From Breviolum minutum Mf 1.05b.01 (lineage: Eukaryota > Sar > Dinophyceae > Suessiales > Symbiodiniaceae), in the NCBI GenBank assembly GCA_000507305.1, contig DF239770.1, positions 99,806 to 163,805 on the forward strand: a stretch of DNA of 64,000 nt. Direction: 5' to 3'. The notes beneath the pieces are model-generated. The model saw nothing but the letters and a program-made list of their open reading frames with translations. It did not search any database and had not been told where the DNA came from. Every line of letters starts with the position of its first letter. Within the stretch, counting starts at the first letter, position 1. The position numbers and the translations under genes are program-made. This document shows positions 11,990 through 24,391 of the stretch, piece after piece.

Positions 11990-14900
11990 CTTTTTTGTGT
12001 CAAGGTGCCTCGTTTCTTTGACTGATCAAAGGGTGCAGTCAAATTTTTGTGCTACCAGTTACCACATGAAAGGCTGAAGGTGCTGGTGAATCAGAAATGA
12101 AGGAAATGTTCTCTTGCTCCGCAGACATCTTTCTATGCTCCTAGCTGACCCTGCTTCCGGGGTCTCATAGAGCTAGAGCAATTAGCATACCTAATCAACT
12201 GAGTTCAGTCCATCATTGCGTTATTTGCACTAGAAGGGCTGATTCAAGCACCAGTTTCCACCAAAAAAACATCCAGTAAACTTAAACTATATAGAAGAAT
12301 CCCAAAAAGCCAGGCTGATGAAGGGATTTCTCCATTTTTTTTGCATTGATCATGGCTGACGGTTGGCAGTCTTGAGGCCAGGCATGAGAGAGGTGAAGTG
12401 AAATTGAGTAGAGTTTCTTTTTGGCAGTTTGGTGCATTTGTTGGAATGCTGTGGAAGAAATTGAACGGATTCATGCATTGATGCTGCATGGACTGTTTGG
12501 ATTAAGAGCTTAAGTGACAGTTGCCTTGACGGTAAAGAGATGTAAAGACGGGTTTTTCATGGTTTTTCATGGCTTTCCACTGACAACGAACAACTTAAGT
12601 TTCGCCACGGCTACGGCTGGAAGGCAATGGCGGCCAATCAGGATGACATGGATCCAGGCACAGGGACATTTGACTCAAATCAATGACCTGGGCAGCTCCA
12701 GCATCTCTAAATCACGGAAAATCAGACAAGCTCATCATGAGACATGTATAAACTCACATCCTGCCAGGAGGAATCCTGCCAGCTTTCCAAGATGACAAAA
12801 ATATGTTCACAATTACATCACAAAAAGATAGCTTTGATGAGACTTAAAAAGGTAGGTTTCAGAAGATGGCTTGTGGGGTTGAAAAGCTTTCTGGCCTCAA
12901 GTTTTTGAATGAATGGGTCCTGCTTGAGGGGATCATTTTGGATTGCAAACTATGTTTTTCTACTCCTTTCCTGCTTGGAACTAATTGGAGTCCTTTTGAA
13001 GGGCGGACTTAGAACTTGATGAATAAGGGTCGAGACTACCTCAAGTCTTGTGCCTTTTGTTTCATGGAAAGCAGCGCGGCAGTGGTGCTCAGGTGAGAAG
13101 TGCATCTTTCTGCTCAAGAAATGCATAAAGGCCAGAATGAAGATGTACACGAACAGAAGGGTAGCGCCTCTTTTTTAGATCCTAGAACTGAAGCGAGCCC
13201 CAGCATTCCTAAGACTTGTGACTTGGAATCATCCAACTGAAAGTTTGAGTCTTTGCGAAGGAAAATGGATGGCACCTCGGTTTCCATATTCAGGGTTTCA
13301 AGAGAGATTCCTTGAACTCTCCTTGATATTCTGTGCAGGTCTTGGACACCTATGAGCCAAGGAAGACCACAGTAGATGCGTACATGCAGGACTGCTGTTT
13401 TTCTCTGTGTCTTTTCTAAAGGTACGCTCTCACTGCCCAACACAAACAGCAGAAGATGCCATCTTAAGAAGAAGCTCATGTTCCAAGCACAATCTGCCAG
13501 GGCGCATGTCAGTTTCTGGTATATAGTTGCGCATTTTGAGAGGTGGATCAATTTCCGATTTTTTTTTGCAGCCAAAATTTTGAGCGGCAGGTCGGTAGAT
13601 GTCCAACGAGTAGCACCGCAATACTGTTTGATTCTATTCCTCGCGTTCCTTTTGCCAGGATTGTGAATGTTTGAAAGATAAGAAGATTGGGGATCAAGCA
13701 CTCAAGTTCATTCACCAGGCCAGACGTTCTGAGTCGCTACGCTCTTTGGGACACTGTGTGCGTTTCATACTTTTTCATTGAATTTAAAGAACATTGGATT
13801 CAGAAAGATTAAATGCAGCTTCAGTAAGGGAATCCTACCAAACATGACCTGAAACTTCAGGTGCATGAAATAGTCTTTGCTGCACAGTCTTGCCCCGCTT
13901 GTCAGGGTAAGGTGCCTTTTGGGGATGAACGAGATATATTTTGCACCACTTCTTCACCGGACAGGTCTTCTATGGTTGCTGTAGATACCAAAAGTTCTTG
14001 AAGATGTTTGCTGCTGACTCAGATGCTGAAAACGTCTGCTTAGACTTTTACAAGTTGCATCAAGTTGCTGTGAAACTCGTGAAACTCCAAAGTCAACTAG
14101 TCACTTATTGAATCTTGAATATGGCAGGATACCTACTGTACCGCTCACTCACCAGCCCTTCCATGATTGACTGTACTGTTTTTCTTTCCTGTTTCGAATC
14201 GGGGCATCACCTCGAAGTGAAACAGCCAGCTTAGACAAGTGCACAGAAGCTCTACAGATTTTTCATGATTTTTCTGTAGGACACTTTTGCATGTTTTCGC
14301 ATCGTGGTGCACCCAGGTCACCAGCTTCATGTACAAATGTCCTGCTACAGCACTGCGTGCTGAGCAAAGCAGCCTGGTGGCAGTTCGCGCGAATCATTGC
14401 TTCGTCATTGCTGATATCAGATATGACTGCCTTGTAATTGTCCTAGAACTATCCTTAGATTGTCATTGAATGGTTCTCGATCTATCAAAGAATGGTTGAA
14501 GTATCTGAGTCCTGCCTCTTTCAAGCTGACACAACGTCTTCTCAGATGTATCAATTTTTAAAAGGAGTTTCGACCAGTTAAGACCATTTACAATGATACA
14601 TCAACATGATTGGCCCCCTATGAGTGGATGATTGCGGGACCAAAGATGTCCCACATCTGTGGTTCCAAACAGAAACAGTGCTCTAACCAAATTATATAGC
14701 TAGGTGTTGGGTTGTGGTTGGTATTTCCGCGTTTAGCTGGAAAGCAACGGAGAGCGAGCACCCCAAACCATCGGGATGTTCAACAGCAACACGCACAAAA
14801 CAATCATGTAGATTGACTTGGATATTTTCGTACGTGCTTTTGAAACACCTATAAGCCTATAAGTTTGAACTTGCATCATCATGTATATATTTTGGTTTAC

Positions 14901-15480
14901 ATATTCTTCTTTACATAGTAGATATACCAGATATACAAAAACTTCGGTGGCCTTTTGATCTTTCTGGACTTTCAACTCTTGGGATCCAAGCCCACGGCCT
15001 TTCAGCTCTCTACATCGTCATTGCCTACTTGCTCTTTTTTCGTCTCGAGGAGCCGGGAGCCTCGGGGAAACCTCGCTGAACATTTCGCAAAAAGGTCATT
15101 TGACCATCACCGAATCAAGGGTCATTGAACCGCCAAAGGCTGTATTATGCCTGACTCCTTTGTGTGATCATTGCGATCTTGAAGTTGCGACAAGGATTGC
15201 TGGAATGGTTCAGGGTAGTGAGATAGCAGATAGCACAGAGGATTGTGGATTATGGACATAAATAAACTTGATTCAAAGTGTTTTATTTCTATTTACTTCT
15301 AAGTGAATAGTTTCCTTCTGCTTCCTTGTGTTTTTAAATCAGACTTCACAAGTTCCGCATTCAGAAGGTTGACCCTTCTTTGAGTCAAAGTCGCATGGCA
15401 GTCAGCAAGGATTTGTGCAATCAAAATTTGGCTGGCTCAAGATGCATGAAATGCACCAGCCCGTTACTTAGAATCCAAGT
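11990..15480. other. No supported gene
   Basis: Intergenic-looking AT-rich sequence between the deaminase exon and the PPR gene. A 195-codon open frame on the - strand (13114-13701) overlaps frames on the + strand, has no recognisable domain and is probably chance. Confidence 0.4.
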
Positions 15481-15555
15481 TTGGCTGTGCCTGAATTTAT
15501 TTTCTTCAGATGGTCCACCAGGAAGTCTCTCAGTTCTTCGGGCGTACCTCCTCAC

Positions 15556-17306
15556 ATGGCTCCATTCTCCGCAACAGGTCGTCAACCAGAACCCTCCACC
15601 GAAAAACGTTTGGTGCTGAAGCGTTTGAGAGATGTGAATCTGGGTCTTTGGTCCTTGCGTGCTACCCTAGCGCGGCTTTGGGGCAATTCCCCTTCGAAAC
15701 AAGACACAACGGCATCGCCACAGCTGCGAAGCCGGGAGGTTTTGGACATCTTGAATGCTTGTCGGAGATTGGGTTCTTGGGAGTTGGCGTTTCAAAGTTT
15801 TCTCAGGGTGAAAGAATGGAAGTTGGATGGACAAGTGGTGATTGCCAATACTTGTATGTCAATATGTTCAGAGCTCAGTGCTTGGCAAAAAGCCTTAGAA
15901 GTGCTATCTCATATGAGGTGGGTGACGATGGAACATGATTTGATTTCTTGCAATACTGCCGTGGGCGCGTGGCACAACTGGCAAAATGCCTCGGCATTGC
16001 TTCGGGATTCCCTGGCACAGGATCTTGAATGTGATGTGGTGAGTTGGAATAGCCTGGTCAGAACATGTGGACGTTTTAGTTGCGAGACGCCTTTGCTTTG
16101 GAGATGTGCTTTGGACATCATCTATGCCTTGCCATGCTGTGGTTTGAAAGAAGACAAGGTCACCAAAACATCCTTCGCAGCGTGTGAAGGGAGCAACGAA
16201 TGGGAAAGGGCCATGGTCATGAGTTTTCTTGATGGTAATAGGAATGATGGCGGTGAAGATGAGGTAGACACTTTGGACACTTTGGCTTGTAACGCACTTG
16301 GCAACTGCGCATCCAGAGCATTTGCATGGGAGAAGGCGATGGAGATGTGTGAGATCGGACTTTACCGAGGTTTGAAGCTGGACGTCGTTTCTTTCAACAC
16401 TCTGTGTAGTGCCTTTGAAAGATCTGTGCGATGGACGTTGGCATTGGAGGTTTTGGAAGAGGTGAGAAAGGTTCAATTGCGATCCAATTCGATCCTGGGC
16501 AGACCATATAGGTTTTAAGCACCTTGTTGCCTGGTTCACTTTCTTGTAATCCTTAGCCTCGATCGGCAAGATGTATACACTGTTTCTCCCCAACGGTTCA
16601 CAAAGGCACAGATACACAGATACATTAATTATCTTTTCGTCTCACTTCTGTTTTGGTAAAACAACAAAAATCAGCCCACTGGATGATATTGGATGATGGA
16701 TCAAAACCAAGGATCACTTTAAGCACTTGTCGCAGTGCTTGCGCCAGTTGCAGTGCTTGGGAATGGACTTTGATTGAGACACAAAGCACTGACAGCGAGA
16801 ATCATGACCTCTCCGCTTTCTCATGTAGCGCTGCTGTTTCAGCATGCGCTTCGATGATGAAGTGGGAACAGACCTTGTGCCAGTTCAGGCTGGCAAAGAG
16901 ATTGTCAGTTTTGTCACAACAACTTTTCTCTGCCACCATGCTCGCGTGTGGCACTCATAGACATTGGCCTTGGAGTTTTCACCTCTTATCTTCATGGAGA
17001 CAGAATTCCAGGGATTCTGATTTTGGTCGGATCTCCTTGGAATCCTTCAATGCTCTGTTCCAAATTTGCTACGAAAGTTCTCAATGGACCAACTCCTTAC
17101 AACTGCTCATCACGATGTCTCATCTCCGTCAAGTCCCAGATGTCTCGGGCCTCGCCTCATTGACACGATTGTTGGGTGTTGAAGGTATCTGGAGGACCTC
17201 GTTGCAGATGGAACTCAATCAACAGTTATGGTCCTACAATGTGTGGAGCTGCGAAGTTGCCACTGCTCCTGCCACATTAATGTTGTCAAGGTGGTTGAAA
17301 TCTTGA
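15556..17306 (+). CDS. Pentatricopeptide repeat (PPR) protein
   Basis: Two exons, 15556-16490 and 16712-17306, joining in frame to 509 residues ending at TGA 17304-17306. The protein is a run of about ten 33-38-residue PPR units, each with a Trp-containing turn, for example ANTCMSICSELSAWQKALEV, NALGNCASRAFAWEKAMEM and NTLCSAFERSVRWTLALEVL. Unit boundaries carry the usual D-x-[VI]-[ST]-[FWY] ends. Such proteins bind organelle RNA sequence-specifically and act in editing, splicing, stability or translation. ATG 15556 is chosen because the frame upstream is open but lacks another ATG; the N-terminus (MAPFSATGRQPEPSTEKRLV, basic and Ser-rich) could be an organelle presequence. The intron has a GA donor; splicing it restores a perfect repeat (RSNS-ITLSTCRSACAS). 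No DYW domain is attached. Confidence 0.88.
16491..16711 (+). other. GA-AG intron with GATC border repeat (PPR gene)
   Basis: The intron begins GATCCT and the next exon begins GATCAC, so GATC is directly repeated at both borders. Removing 16491-16711 joins TC to G, giving Ser, and rebuilds the PPR unit without a shift. A GT donor at 16471 (GTGAGA) would be in the wrong phase for any AG near the second exon. Confidence 0.75.
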
Positions 17307-17381
17307 AAATAATTGAAACATAGTGAAACTATGTGAATCTTGACTAAATTTAGTACCTGTATATAGTCTATGTAGCTCAGC

Positions 17382-17411
17382 ACTGAGCGATTTGCATGCA
17401 AATCGCTCAGT
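17382..17411. repeat. 30-bp perfect palindrome downstream of the PPR gene
   Basis: The 30 bases read identically on both strands, centred on TTTGCATGCAAA at 17391-17402. A further GCTCAG at 17375-17380 pairs with CTGAGC at 17383-17388, so alternative hairpins exist. It starts 75 bp after the PPR stop codon, so it could lie in the 3' UTR. Confidence 0.85.
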
Positions 17412-19440
17412 CCTGAACGTCAGGTATGTTTTGAATTGAGCTTGAACTTGTTGAGGGGAAAGGCAGAAGCGGCAGCAAAAAAGCACTTGGAAGACAGGTT
17501 ACATCAAAGCTACTGAGGGTGACTTGTGCCATGAGGTCTTCGGATGCAGGGATTTTAACAGCACTCGTACTCCGACTTGGGCATGACCTTTGATCAATGA
17601 CCACTCTGAACGCCCAAGACCACACAAGACTGCGTATATATACATACTCCCATGGACTACAGCAAGACCCGTCTACACAAAAGATCCAAAGATATCCAAA
17701 GTAGATTATTCCCAGAGGGTCCATTTCACCACACACTTTCGGTGGAAACTTGCTGGGATTTGGAGCCCTTGGGAACTGAGGCTGACCGTCCCTCAGTTTC
17801 GTGAATTTCTGGCTTGTGGCTATGGCACACCGCCAGCACTGCTGGCGTTGATGCAGTATCTCGGCGGCTGTTTAACCTCCATGTGCTTGTATGACCTAAG
17901 ACTTGCCATACTTGTGATTCGTGACCCGCATACAAAACAGTCATGGCTGGTTCCAGTTTCAATGATTGAACTAGTAGCGGATCATACCGGATCAATTATC
18001 ATCCTATATAAACCTATATTATATATAATATGCATATGTGTCTTGTAAACGGTGATATTTGGGGGGGGGGTCATATTATCTTGTTTATTCACCACCTACT
18101 GACATCACGGGAACATTCCAATTTCGAGTAGGAAGTAGACATTTCTGAGTTTCCTAAGTATTATACCCCTCAGATCTAGCTTCTTTTCTTGGAGCCATAC
18201 GGCGGAATCAAATTTCTTCTTGTCACGAGCTTTTTTGGAAGCAGAAGGATGGATTTGTTGAGAGGCTAATTCTATGACTGCTCCAGGGGAATCAGCCACA
18301 CCAAGGACAACGTTCTTACTAGAGGATGTTTTTGAAGTCATTGGACCCTTCGTCAAATGGACCTGTCCATACCTAATAACATGATCTAGAATCCAGAATC
18401 AAAACCATTCAATTTTTCCAGAACATTTGCATTAATTTTTACATTCTTCATTCGATTCGTAGCGAGCGGTGTTCCTCTTTGGGGAGCTCGGAACTTAGGT
18501 ATGCACTCAACGTGGAGGAGATGAAACGAAAGGATACAAAAGGTCACGAAAGGTCTATCCACTTGTTTGGAGAGATTGCCACCATGATTATGATTTGTTT
18601 CAATATCAGTGATATTCAATGAGCAACTTTCCAATTGAACGTATCTTTGGTTCTTTAAGTGGCCCCAAGACAACAACGTATCGGGAAAGCCTGCCTCTTT
18701 GCCGAAGAGGAGCTGGAGAAATGGGTGAAGGTCAAGAGCTGAGACATGAGCAGCTGATTGATCCTGCAGTTGTTGAATTTGAAACGTCAATATGAAGGCT
18801 TTCACCGTCTTACAGTTACAGCCGCAACTAGTTGTGGTATTGTTTTGATATGTTTTGATAACCTGTTTTTGCAACGTATCTCAAGGGTCTCGGGGGAGTC
18901 TGAGATTTTGCCATTGCCCACGGCTTGTTGATCAGTTGGAAAACACTCACTAATGGCAAAAGTGGCCCATTGACTTTTTGCAGACTCCACTCACTACTGC
19001 ATGCATCATTCCATGGAATATTGGTACTTACTATATACTGTACATTTCAAAGCTATTATCGGTTTTTATTTTGAAACCATGGACATTGCATATAGATGCA
19101 TTTTGTGCTACAGAGCGGCAAGGTATCTAAGTATTTTTGTATCTTTTTTAGACTACGTTTACAAAGAATGAGTATGAGTATGTTCATCCCTGCGCTGCAC
19201 AGTCACCAAAAAAAACACTGTTCGGAGCGCCGGCTAGGTGGAGTGGTGCAAAGTCTATGACGTGGACTACATTGAGCAGGACCGAATCTGAGACAAGCGA
19301 TGCGCATGATGGCTGTTTTAATTTTGAGTAGATTATACTGACACGTTGATGTCGGGAAGTTGGACGTTGGTGTCGTGTTCGCAAATTCCAATTCAACAAG
19401 AAGCACTGGACGAAAATCGTTTTCACTTCCGAAGCTTTTG
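17412..19440. other. No confidently supported gene
   Basis: A + strand frame at 17720-17990 is open and partly hydrophobic (for example TPPALLALMQYLGGCLTSMC) but lacks a recognisable domain or clear splice sites. A 17-nt inverted repeat lies within it at 17831-17847 (8-bp arms, CGCCAGCA / TGCTGGCG, one-base loop). Confidence 0.3.
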
Positions 19441-19448
19441 TGTGCAGG

Positions 19449-19503
19449 ATGTTATTGGCAAGCTGCAAAGCTTTCGTGACCAGCTGAAATCCGTGGTCGA
19501 CGA
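19449..19503 (+). CDS. Short coiled-coil exon, unidentified
   Basis: Between tgtgcag and a donor GTCAGG the frame reads DVIGKLQSFRDQLKSVVDE, a clear amphipathic helix. A further coding-like stretch (Pro/Ser/Lys-rich) follows at 19865-20047 after a ctccag acceptor. The two may be parts of one gene upstream of the TTLL gene. The family is unknown. Confidence 0.3.
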
Positions 19504-20897
19504 GGTCAGGTATTGGAGTGATTCTTTGGCAATGTGCATAAGTGCATACTCGAAGAATTGTCAGGCGGAGGAGTTTGGGCTTCAAGATTCTCTCAAAAAA
19601 GTGGAGTTACACATGATGATTCCATAAACATTGACAGCGTTGTCAAAAGGCAACTGTAACCAGCAAAACCAGCACAGCTTTTTGGTTGACGGGACTTCTT
19701 CTGCTCCACTACAATCATCTCTCATGAAGTGGTGTATATAGATGTATTGGGATTGGTGTGCAAAGAAACATGTAGCATCCGTATTCCAGAAAACACAAAA
19801 GTAGTCTCTGTGACACCACCTGAGACACAACGCTGCAGGTCCACTTTGTGATTTTTTTTCGATGCTCCAGGTGGAGTACAAAGCCACTGGCACCATCAAA
19901 GCGGCTGATGGAACATCTCTCGGCCTTGCCACGGAGAAAAAACGCACCGTCAGAGACTGAGGCCTTTGACCAATCTGTCAACGCACCTCAAGACATTGTG
20001 GTACAACCAGCTTGCTCAGCTTGCAACACGAAGAAACCTCCAGTGTAATGTAGCATGCAATATAATTTATATATATATATATATGGATACAGTTCTTGCC
20101 TCAAACCATCAGGGCTTTTGACACCCTTCATGCCTGGCTTTTGCAGCTGTCTCTCCTTCGGAAGTATTAATCGTAGTGACACGGTGGAGCTGTTTTGAAC
20201 CACAGAAGTTGTATTACACCCAACTACGAGTTTCTGGAACTGATGTCATCCCAAAATCATTTGTTTTTTCTTTTAATGGGGAACATGGAGGGTTTCATTC
20301 TAGCTGTTTCTGTTGGCCTGTTAAATACCGACACCTTTGATCGAAAACGAAGAATGGAATGGATTGAATGTCGACATCAACATCCCAGGAATTCAAGCCC
20401 TTCAACTTGACGCAACCCAGGCTCGGTGACATGCTTGAATCTCCAAGACTTGGTCGAAGTCAACTGTTCTTGGAAGATGGAATAAGCGCAAATAGTATGC
20501 GAATAGTATGCGAATAGTTCTTCCTGGTAGTAAAGACCATTGCTTTCGTCTGGGTTCAACGGCTGTGCAAGGCTGTCGACCTTTGTTCACTGCTTAATGT
20601 TTCATGGTGGGCCAGAGATAACATTTGTGCACTGCAGCCTGCAAGTTTCCACAAAGGTTGTATTGGCAAAGCCTTTTTGGATACAGAATCGGCTCAAGAT
20701 CCAAAGGCCCCTGTTTGAGTCGATTGCCTGGAACCTGAAACAACTATGTGAAAATACCGTACTTTGACCCAGTTGGGATGATTCCACATAGATTTGAAAC
20801 TTGGGTGAAGTATATTTGCCCATGTTAGCCCCTCAACCGATTGATTGTTTCACTAACTCAGCATTTTAATGTGGTCATTTCAGGTTCCAGGTGCGAC

Positions 20898-23800
20898 ATG
20901 TCTGCCCCAGTGGGTCCACTTCAATCTGGATACAGACGTTCCCCTGGCGGAGCCCAACGTCAATGGCAAGCCGTGGAAGGCTTGCGCCTTGCAACGCTTT
21001 CTCAGCAACGCTTCAATCCGCCCAAACCCGAACGACCCCTCTGCAGACGTTTTTCGCTGCCGGAAGGTTGTCCTTTCAACCAAAGTTGCACTCATTTGCA
21101 TACGATAGATGGCATCAGTGATGTGCGCGATGAAGAACTTCCAATTCCCGATCTTGCACATGCTCCTCGTGTGTTCCTGGGTGGTGCTTTTGAACTTTTT
21201 TATTCTGATGTTTGCCATTTGTTTCAACTCTAGTTGTGTGGCTTTGCCAATAACTGCCACCGGCCAATCACCGCAGGTTCCTTCACAAAATGGAAGATCG
21301 AAAAGTGGGTAAAGGGTCCATCTCTTTGATTCTTCGCACGCTGGCGACGGGTGGCTTTGTCCCAACGAGTGAGCCAACAGACGCAGATTTGGTGTTAGCC
21401 AACGCCTTTCCATCACGCAATCTTCTGTCGAAGTTCCCACCAGGGTGCATGATCAACCACTTTCCCGGCGAACATGAGTTGTGCAGCAAAGACCGCATGG
21501 CCAAACTGCTACGTCACATGCCCTTTTTGCCCGCAGACTTTTGTTCTACCTGAAGAAGAAACAGACTCTTCCCCCCCCGAATTGGACAAACACGGAAGAT
21601 GTGTTTTTGGAATGCAAACTGTGAGGATTGTGAAGACTGTTGTTTTTTGGGAAGGTGAATTTCCGAGTCTGGTAAAATCCTATTCTACAAGAAGGCTAGA
21701 TACCGTACTTGGTGGATCTTGGTAGCAAATCTCCTTGGATGTACTTGGTAATGTGGTTTCAAGCTCGCTCGTACAGTCACCCAATTTCACCACTAAGGAC
21801 TTCCAAGCGGTCCTTTCCCACGAGCCCAACAGCATCTGGATCTTAAAGCCTTGCCAACTGGGAGAAGGGCGTCACATTGAAATCCTCAGAGTCTCGGGTG
21901 ATACCAACAACCCACACATCACGCGATCGTGATTCAAGAGCAAAATAAACCAACAGAAAAATCATTTTGTGTGTCCAAGATGTCACGATTTCCACTTCTA
22001 TTCTATGATAGGGTGGTCTAGTGAGCCAGGAAAACAGCTGATCTCATGCTGAAATGTAAGGACAAGCTTGCCTTCAGCTTTGAAGCAATGAGATTTGCTA
22101 TGCTTTCCATGCATCCCAAAATTGTCTCTTTGGCCCACAGGCCAATATGATTCGAGACATGATCACTCTCTATCCAAAATGCCTATATCTATAGTCCCGA
22201 CACTGAATTGAACTATTAAGAAGAGTAAACATTATTGAACGTAGATGTAGATACCTGGACTGGAATTCGGGTTTCATAGTTTCCACTTGTGGATAGGATT
22301 GGGCTGTAGATTAGAAATTTCTTTCGGGCTTCTTTTGGCCCCTCTTCAGAGGTGCTGACATTTTATTCATTCAATCCTTTGCTTGCGGTCTGCAGCACTT
22401 AGGATCCAGCAACATTTCACAAACAAAGAAACGCTCTTGCACTGCTTCGTGTTATATTGCCAACCCGCTCCTCATTGATGGGCGCAAGATTGACCTTCGA
22501 GTTTACGTCCTAGTGACTGAGTTGTCTCCCTTGAAGGCCTTCATTTTTCGAGAAGGTTTAGTACGTTTCTGCGGTGGCCTGTACAACGAAAATCAACTGG
22601 AAGAGTTGCAAGCTCACGTCAGCAATAATGCCGTCCAGACGAAGACCCAACGACATGCCAGTGGCCAAAACTGGACTTTGGAGCAACTTTGGGACCATTT
22701 GCGAACCCATGGCGCTGAAGGTAACAAGGCTTGGGGAAAACATGTGGATGAAGCGACGCAAGTTGGTGTCTTTCAAGATGTTTTCCTTCAAAAAGGGTGG
22801 AGACCCTTCTCTAGCACTCCAGCTGGAAATCTCGAATTCTGCATCAAGTTAGGGTAAGTTAGGGTCCATATTTAGTAGGACAGAAAAACCCTCAGGGGAT
22901 GATATGTACCCACTAGGCGCATACTAATGGCTGTCAATGTAACCCTTTAGGCCATGTGTCCCGAGAGTGTGTGGAGTCGCATCTGTCGCACAGTGCAACA
23001 GACCCTGACACTGTGGCAGAGGAAAGCACTGGCATATGGGCAGGACAGAAGCGATGCATCTTTCTGAGCAAATTATGTAGCCAAAAAACACATTTTAATT
23101 TGGGATTGGGGTATTTTGCTAGAAAGACCTTGGCCATCCTTAGCCTTATAATTATAATAATATATCAATTCATAATCCACTTTAGTAGACGACAACAATT
23201 GACAATGTACCCCTGCATTGTTTGTGCACGGCCTGGCAAACTGAGACATTGCAGGAACTTGCTAAATGGTTGGACTTAGACCATTACAATCTGTAGTGGA
23301 TATGATGCAGGCGGGATAGAATACCCCAACAACCGAAAATTGATGCGGGTCACCCGGCCAACTTTAGCTCAAACCTGACAAGCACCCATCTGGAAGTTGG
23401 GAAAATCATTCAACCCGACCAAAGCGGGCAGAGCTCCGTGAGTTTGGGTTATCTCGAAGGCGGTTTTCCAGTTCTACAGACATTACAAAAAACATGTCTC
23501 TGCTTCCTGCTTCCGACAAGGCTTGGTTCTTAAAAAATAGATGTCATGGTGATTTGACATGTTATATATTTTCATATTTCACACACACACACAAAGTCCA
23601 ACTCTAGAAGCTTTTTTCTAGTTGGCAAAATCTGACGCAGCCAAGGTACGTAGCCCCGGCCTTAGTTGTGATGACAAGATGGCTTCGCACTGGCATAATA
23701 TGTCTCTACAAATGGGAAGCATGTATTGTGTTCATTTGTCTTCCACTTTGGCATCAAGTTCAAGTCACAGTTTCTAGCTGTTTTTGCTTGGGGTTTTCAA

Positions 23801-24391
23801 ATTGATGAAGATTTATGTGGTAACTTGCTTTCCAGTTGCACTCTGCCATTGTTTCAGGGTGTTGTGCTGCTAGAAGTTGCTTACACAGGATACTTCGCAC
23901 ACTTTACTGCCCCTAGCTCAAGTAGCTCAAGCATGTCAAGCCACAAAAACCCGCCAACATAGTGGACCTTGCTAAACGATACAATAAGATATGCACAAAT
24001 GATATGTGTATATAGTCAGTAGGATAATCATCTCTTCACGAAATGTACTGTAACGGTATTTCTCCCGTGAGCTATGGGTTGAAAAGGTGGTTGCCGTCGA
24101 ACAGCTTCAGGTTATAGCCTGATGGCATTCGACCTGCTGGTGGACGACTGCGGAGCTGTGTGGCTAATGGAAGTGAATTCAAAACCTGCCTTGCATGCAC
24201 AAAGCCCCTCTTTGAAGGTCCCTTGGATGGATATTGTCAAGTGTTTGGCCAGAAAAGTGCCTTTCCAGTGTTTCACTAAGACATTTCAGTGTTTTTGGAA
24301 GTTATTTTCTGATTGGAAAGTCATAGAGTTTGCTTTGTGGGAAGATATGATGAACCGAGGAGTTTTGGTGGGTAGACAGTACTGGGATTGA
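20898..24391 (+). CDS. Tubulin-tyrosine-ligase-like (TTLL) protein, possibly with N-terminal CCCH zinc finger
   Basis: TTL family members are ATP-grasp ligases that add amino acids (Tyr, Glu or Gly) to tubulin tails. Exons carry the domain in order: INHFPGEHELCSKDRMAKLL (21.45 kb), PQTFVLPEEE (21.53 kb), SIWILKPCQLGEGRHIEIL with the ATP-binding Lys (21.83 kb), YIANPLLIDGRKIDLRVYVL and FREGLVRFCGG (22.46-22.57 kb), WTLEQLWDHLRTHG (22.68 kb), VWSRICRTVQQTL (22951-23038) and FDLLVDDCGAVWLMEVNSKP with the metal-binding Glu and Asn (from 24111). Intron 22762-22950 is GT-AG and phase 0. ATG 20898 is a candidate start; the first exon holds a CCCH finger. Oddities: an apparent +1 frameshift near 21519-21531, and an unresolved junction before 22455. 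The last exon runs open to TGA 24389-24391, but its last ~45 codons may be intronic. Confidence 0.82.
21042..21106 (+). other. CCCH-type zinc finger (C-x8-C-x5-C-x3-H)
   Basis: In the frame from ATG 20898, residues Cys49, Cys58, Cys64 and His68 have exactly the spacing of CCCH fingers (CRRFSLPEGCPFNQSCTHLH), which usually bind single-stranded RNA. Whether this exon splices to the TTL domain or ends a separate small gene is not decided by the sequence. Confidence 0.75.

Noticed and set aside
13114..13701. 195-codon open frame on the - strand
   Set aside because: It is long but without a domain, splice context or coding-like codon pattern; a + frame overlaps it.
15427..15441. TTTGGCTGGCTCAAG, similar to the end of the dinoflagellate spliced leader (TTTTGGCTCAAG), about 115 bp before the PPR start
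   Set aside because: The match needs an insertion and the rest of the leader is absent. Relict leaders do occur in retroposed dinoflagellate genes, but this PPR gene has an intron, so I treat the match as chance.
20880..21440. 186-codon open frame on the - strand
   Set aside because: It is antisense to the CCCH/TTL exons, which have clear family motifs.
22847..22866. Two TTAGGGT-like units resembling telomere repeat
   Set aside because: There are only two units, next to a GTAAGT in the TTLL region; no array.
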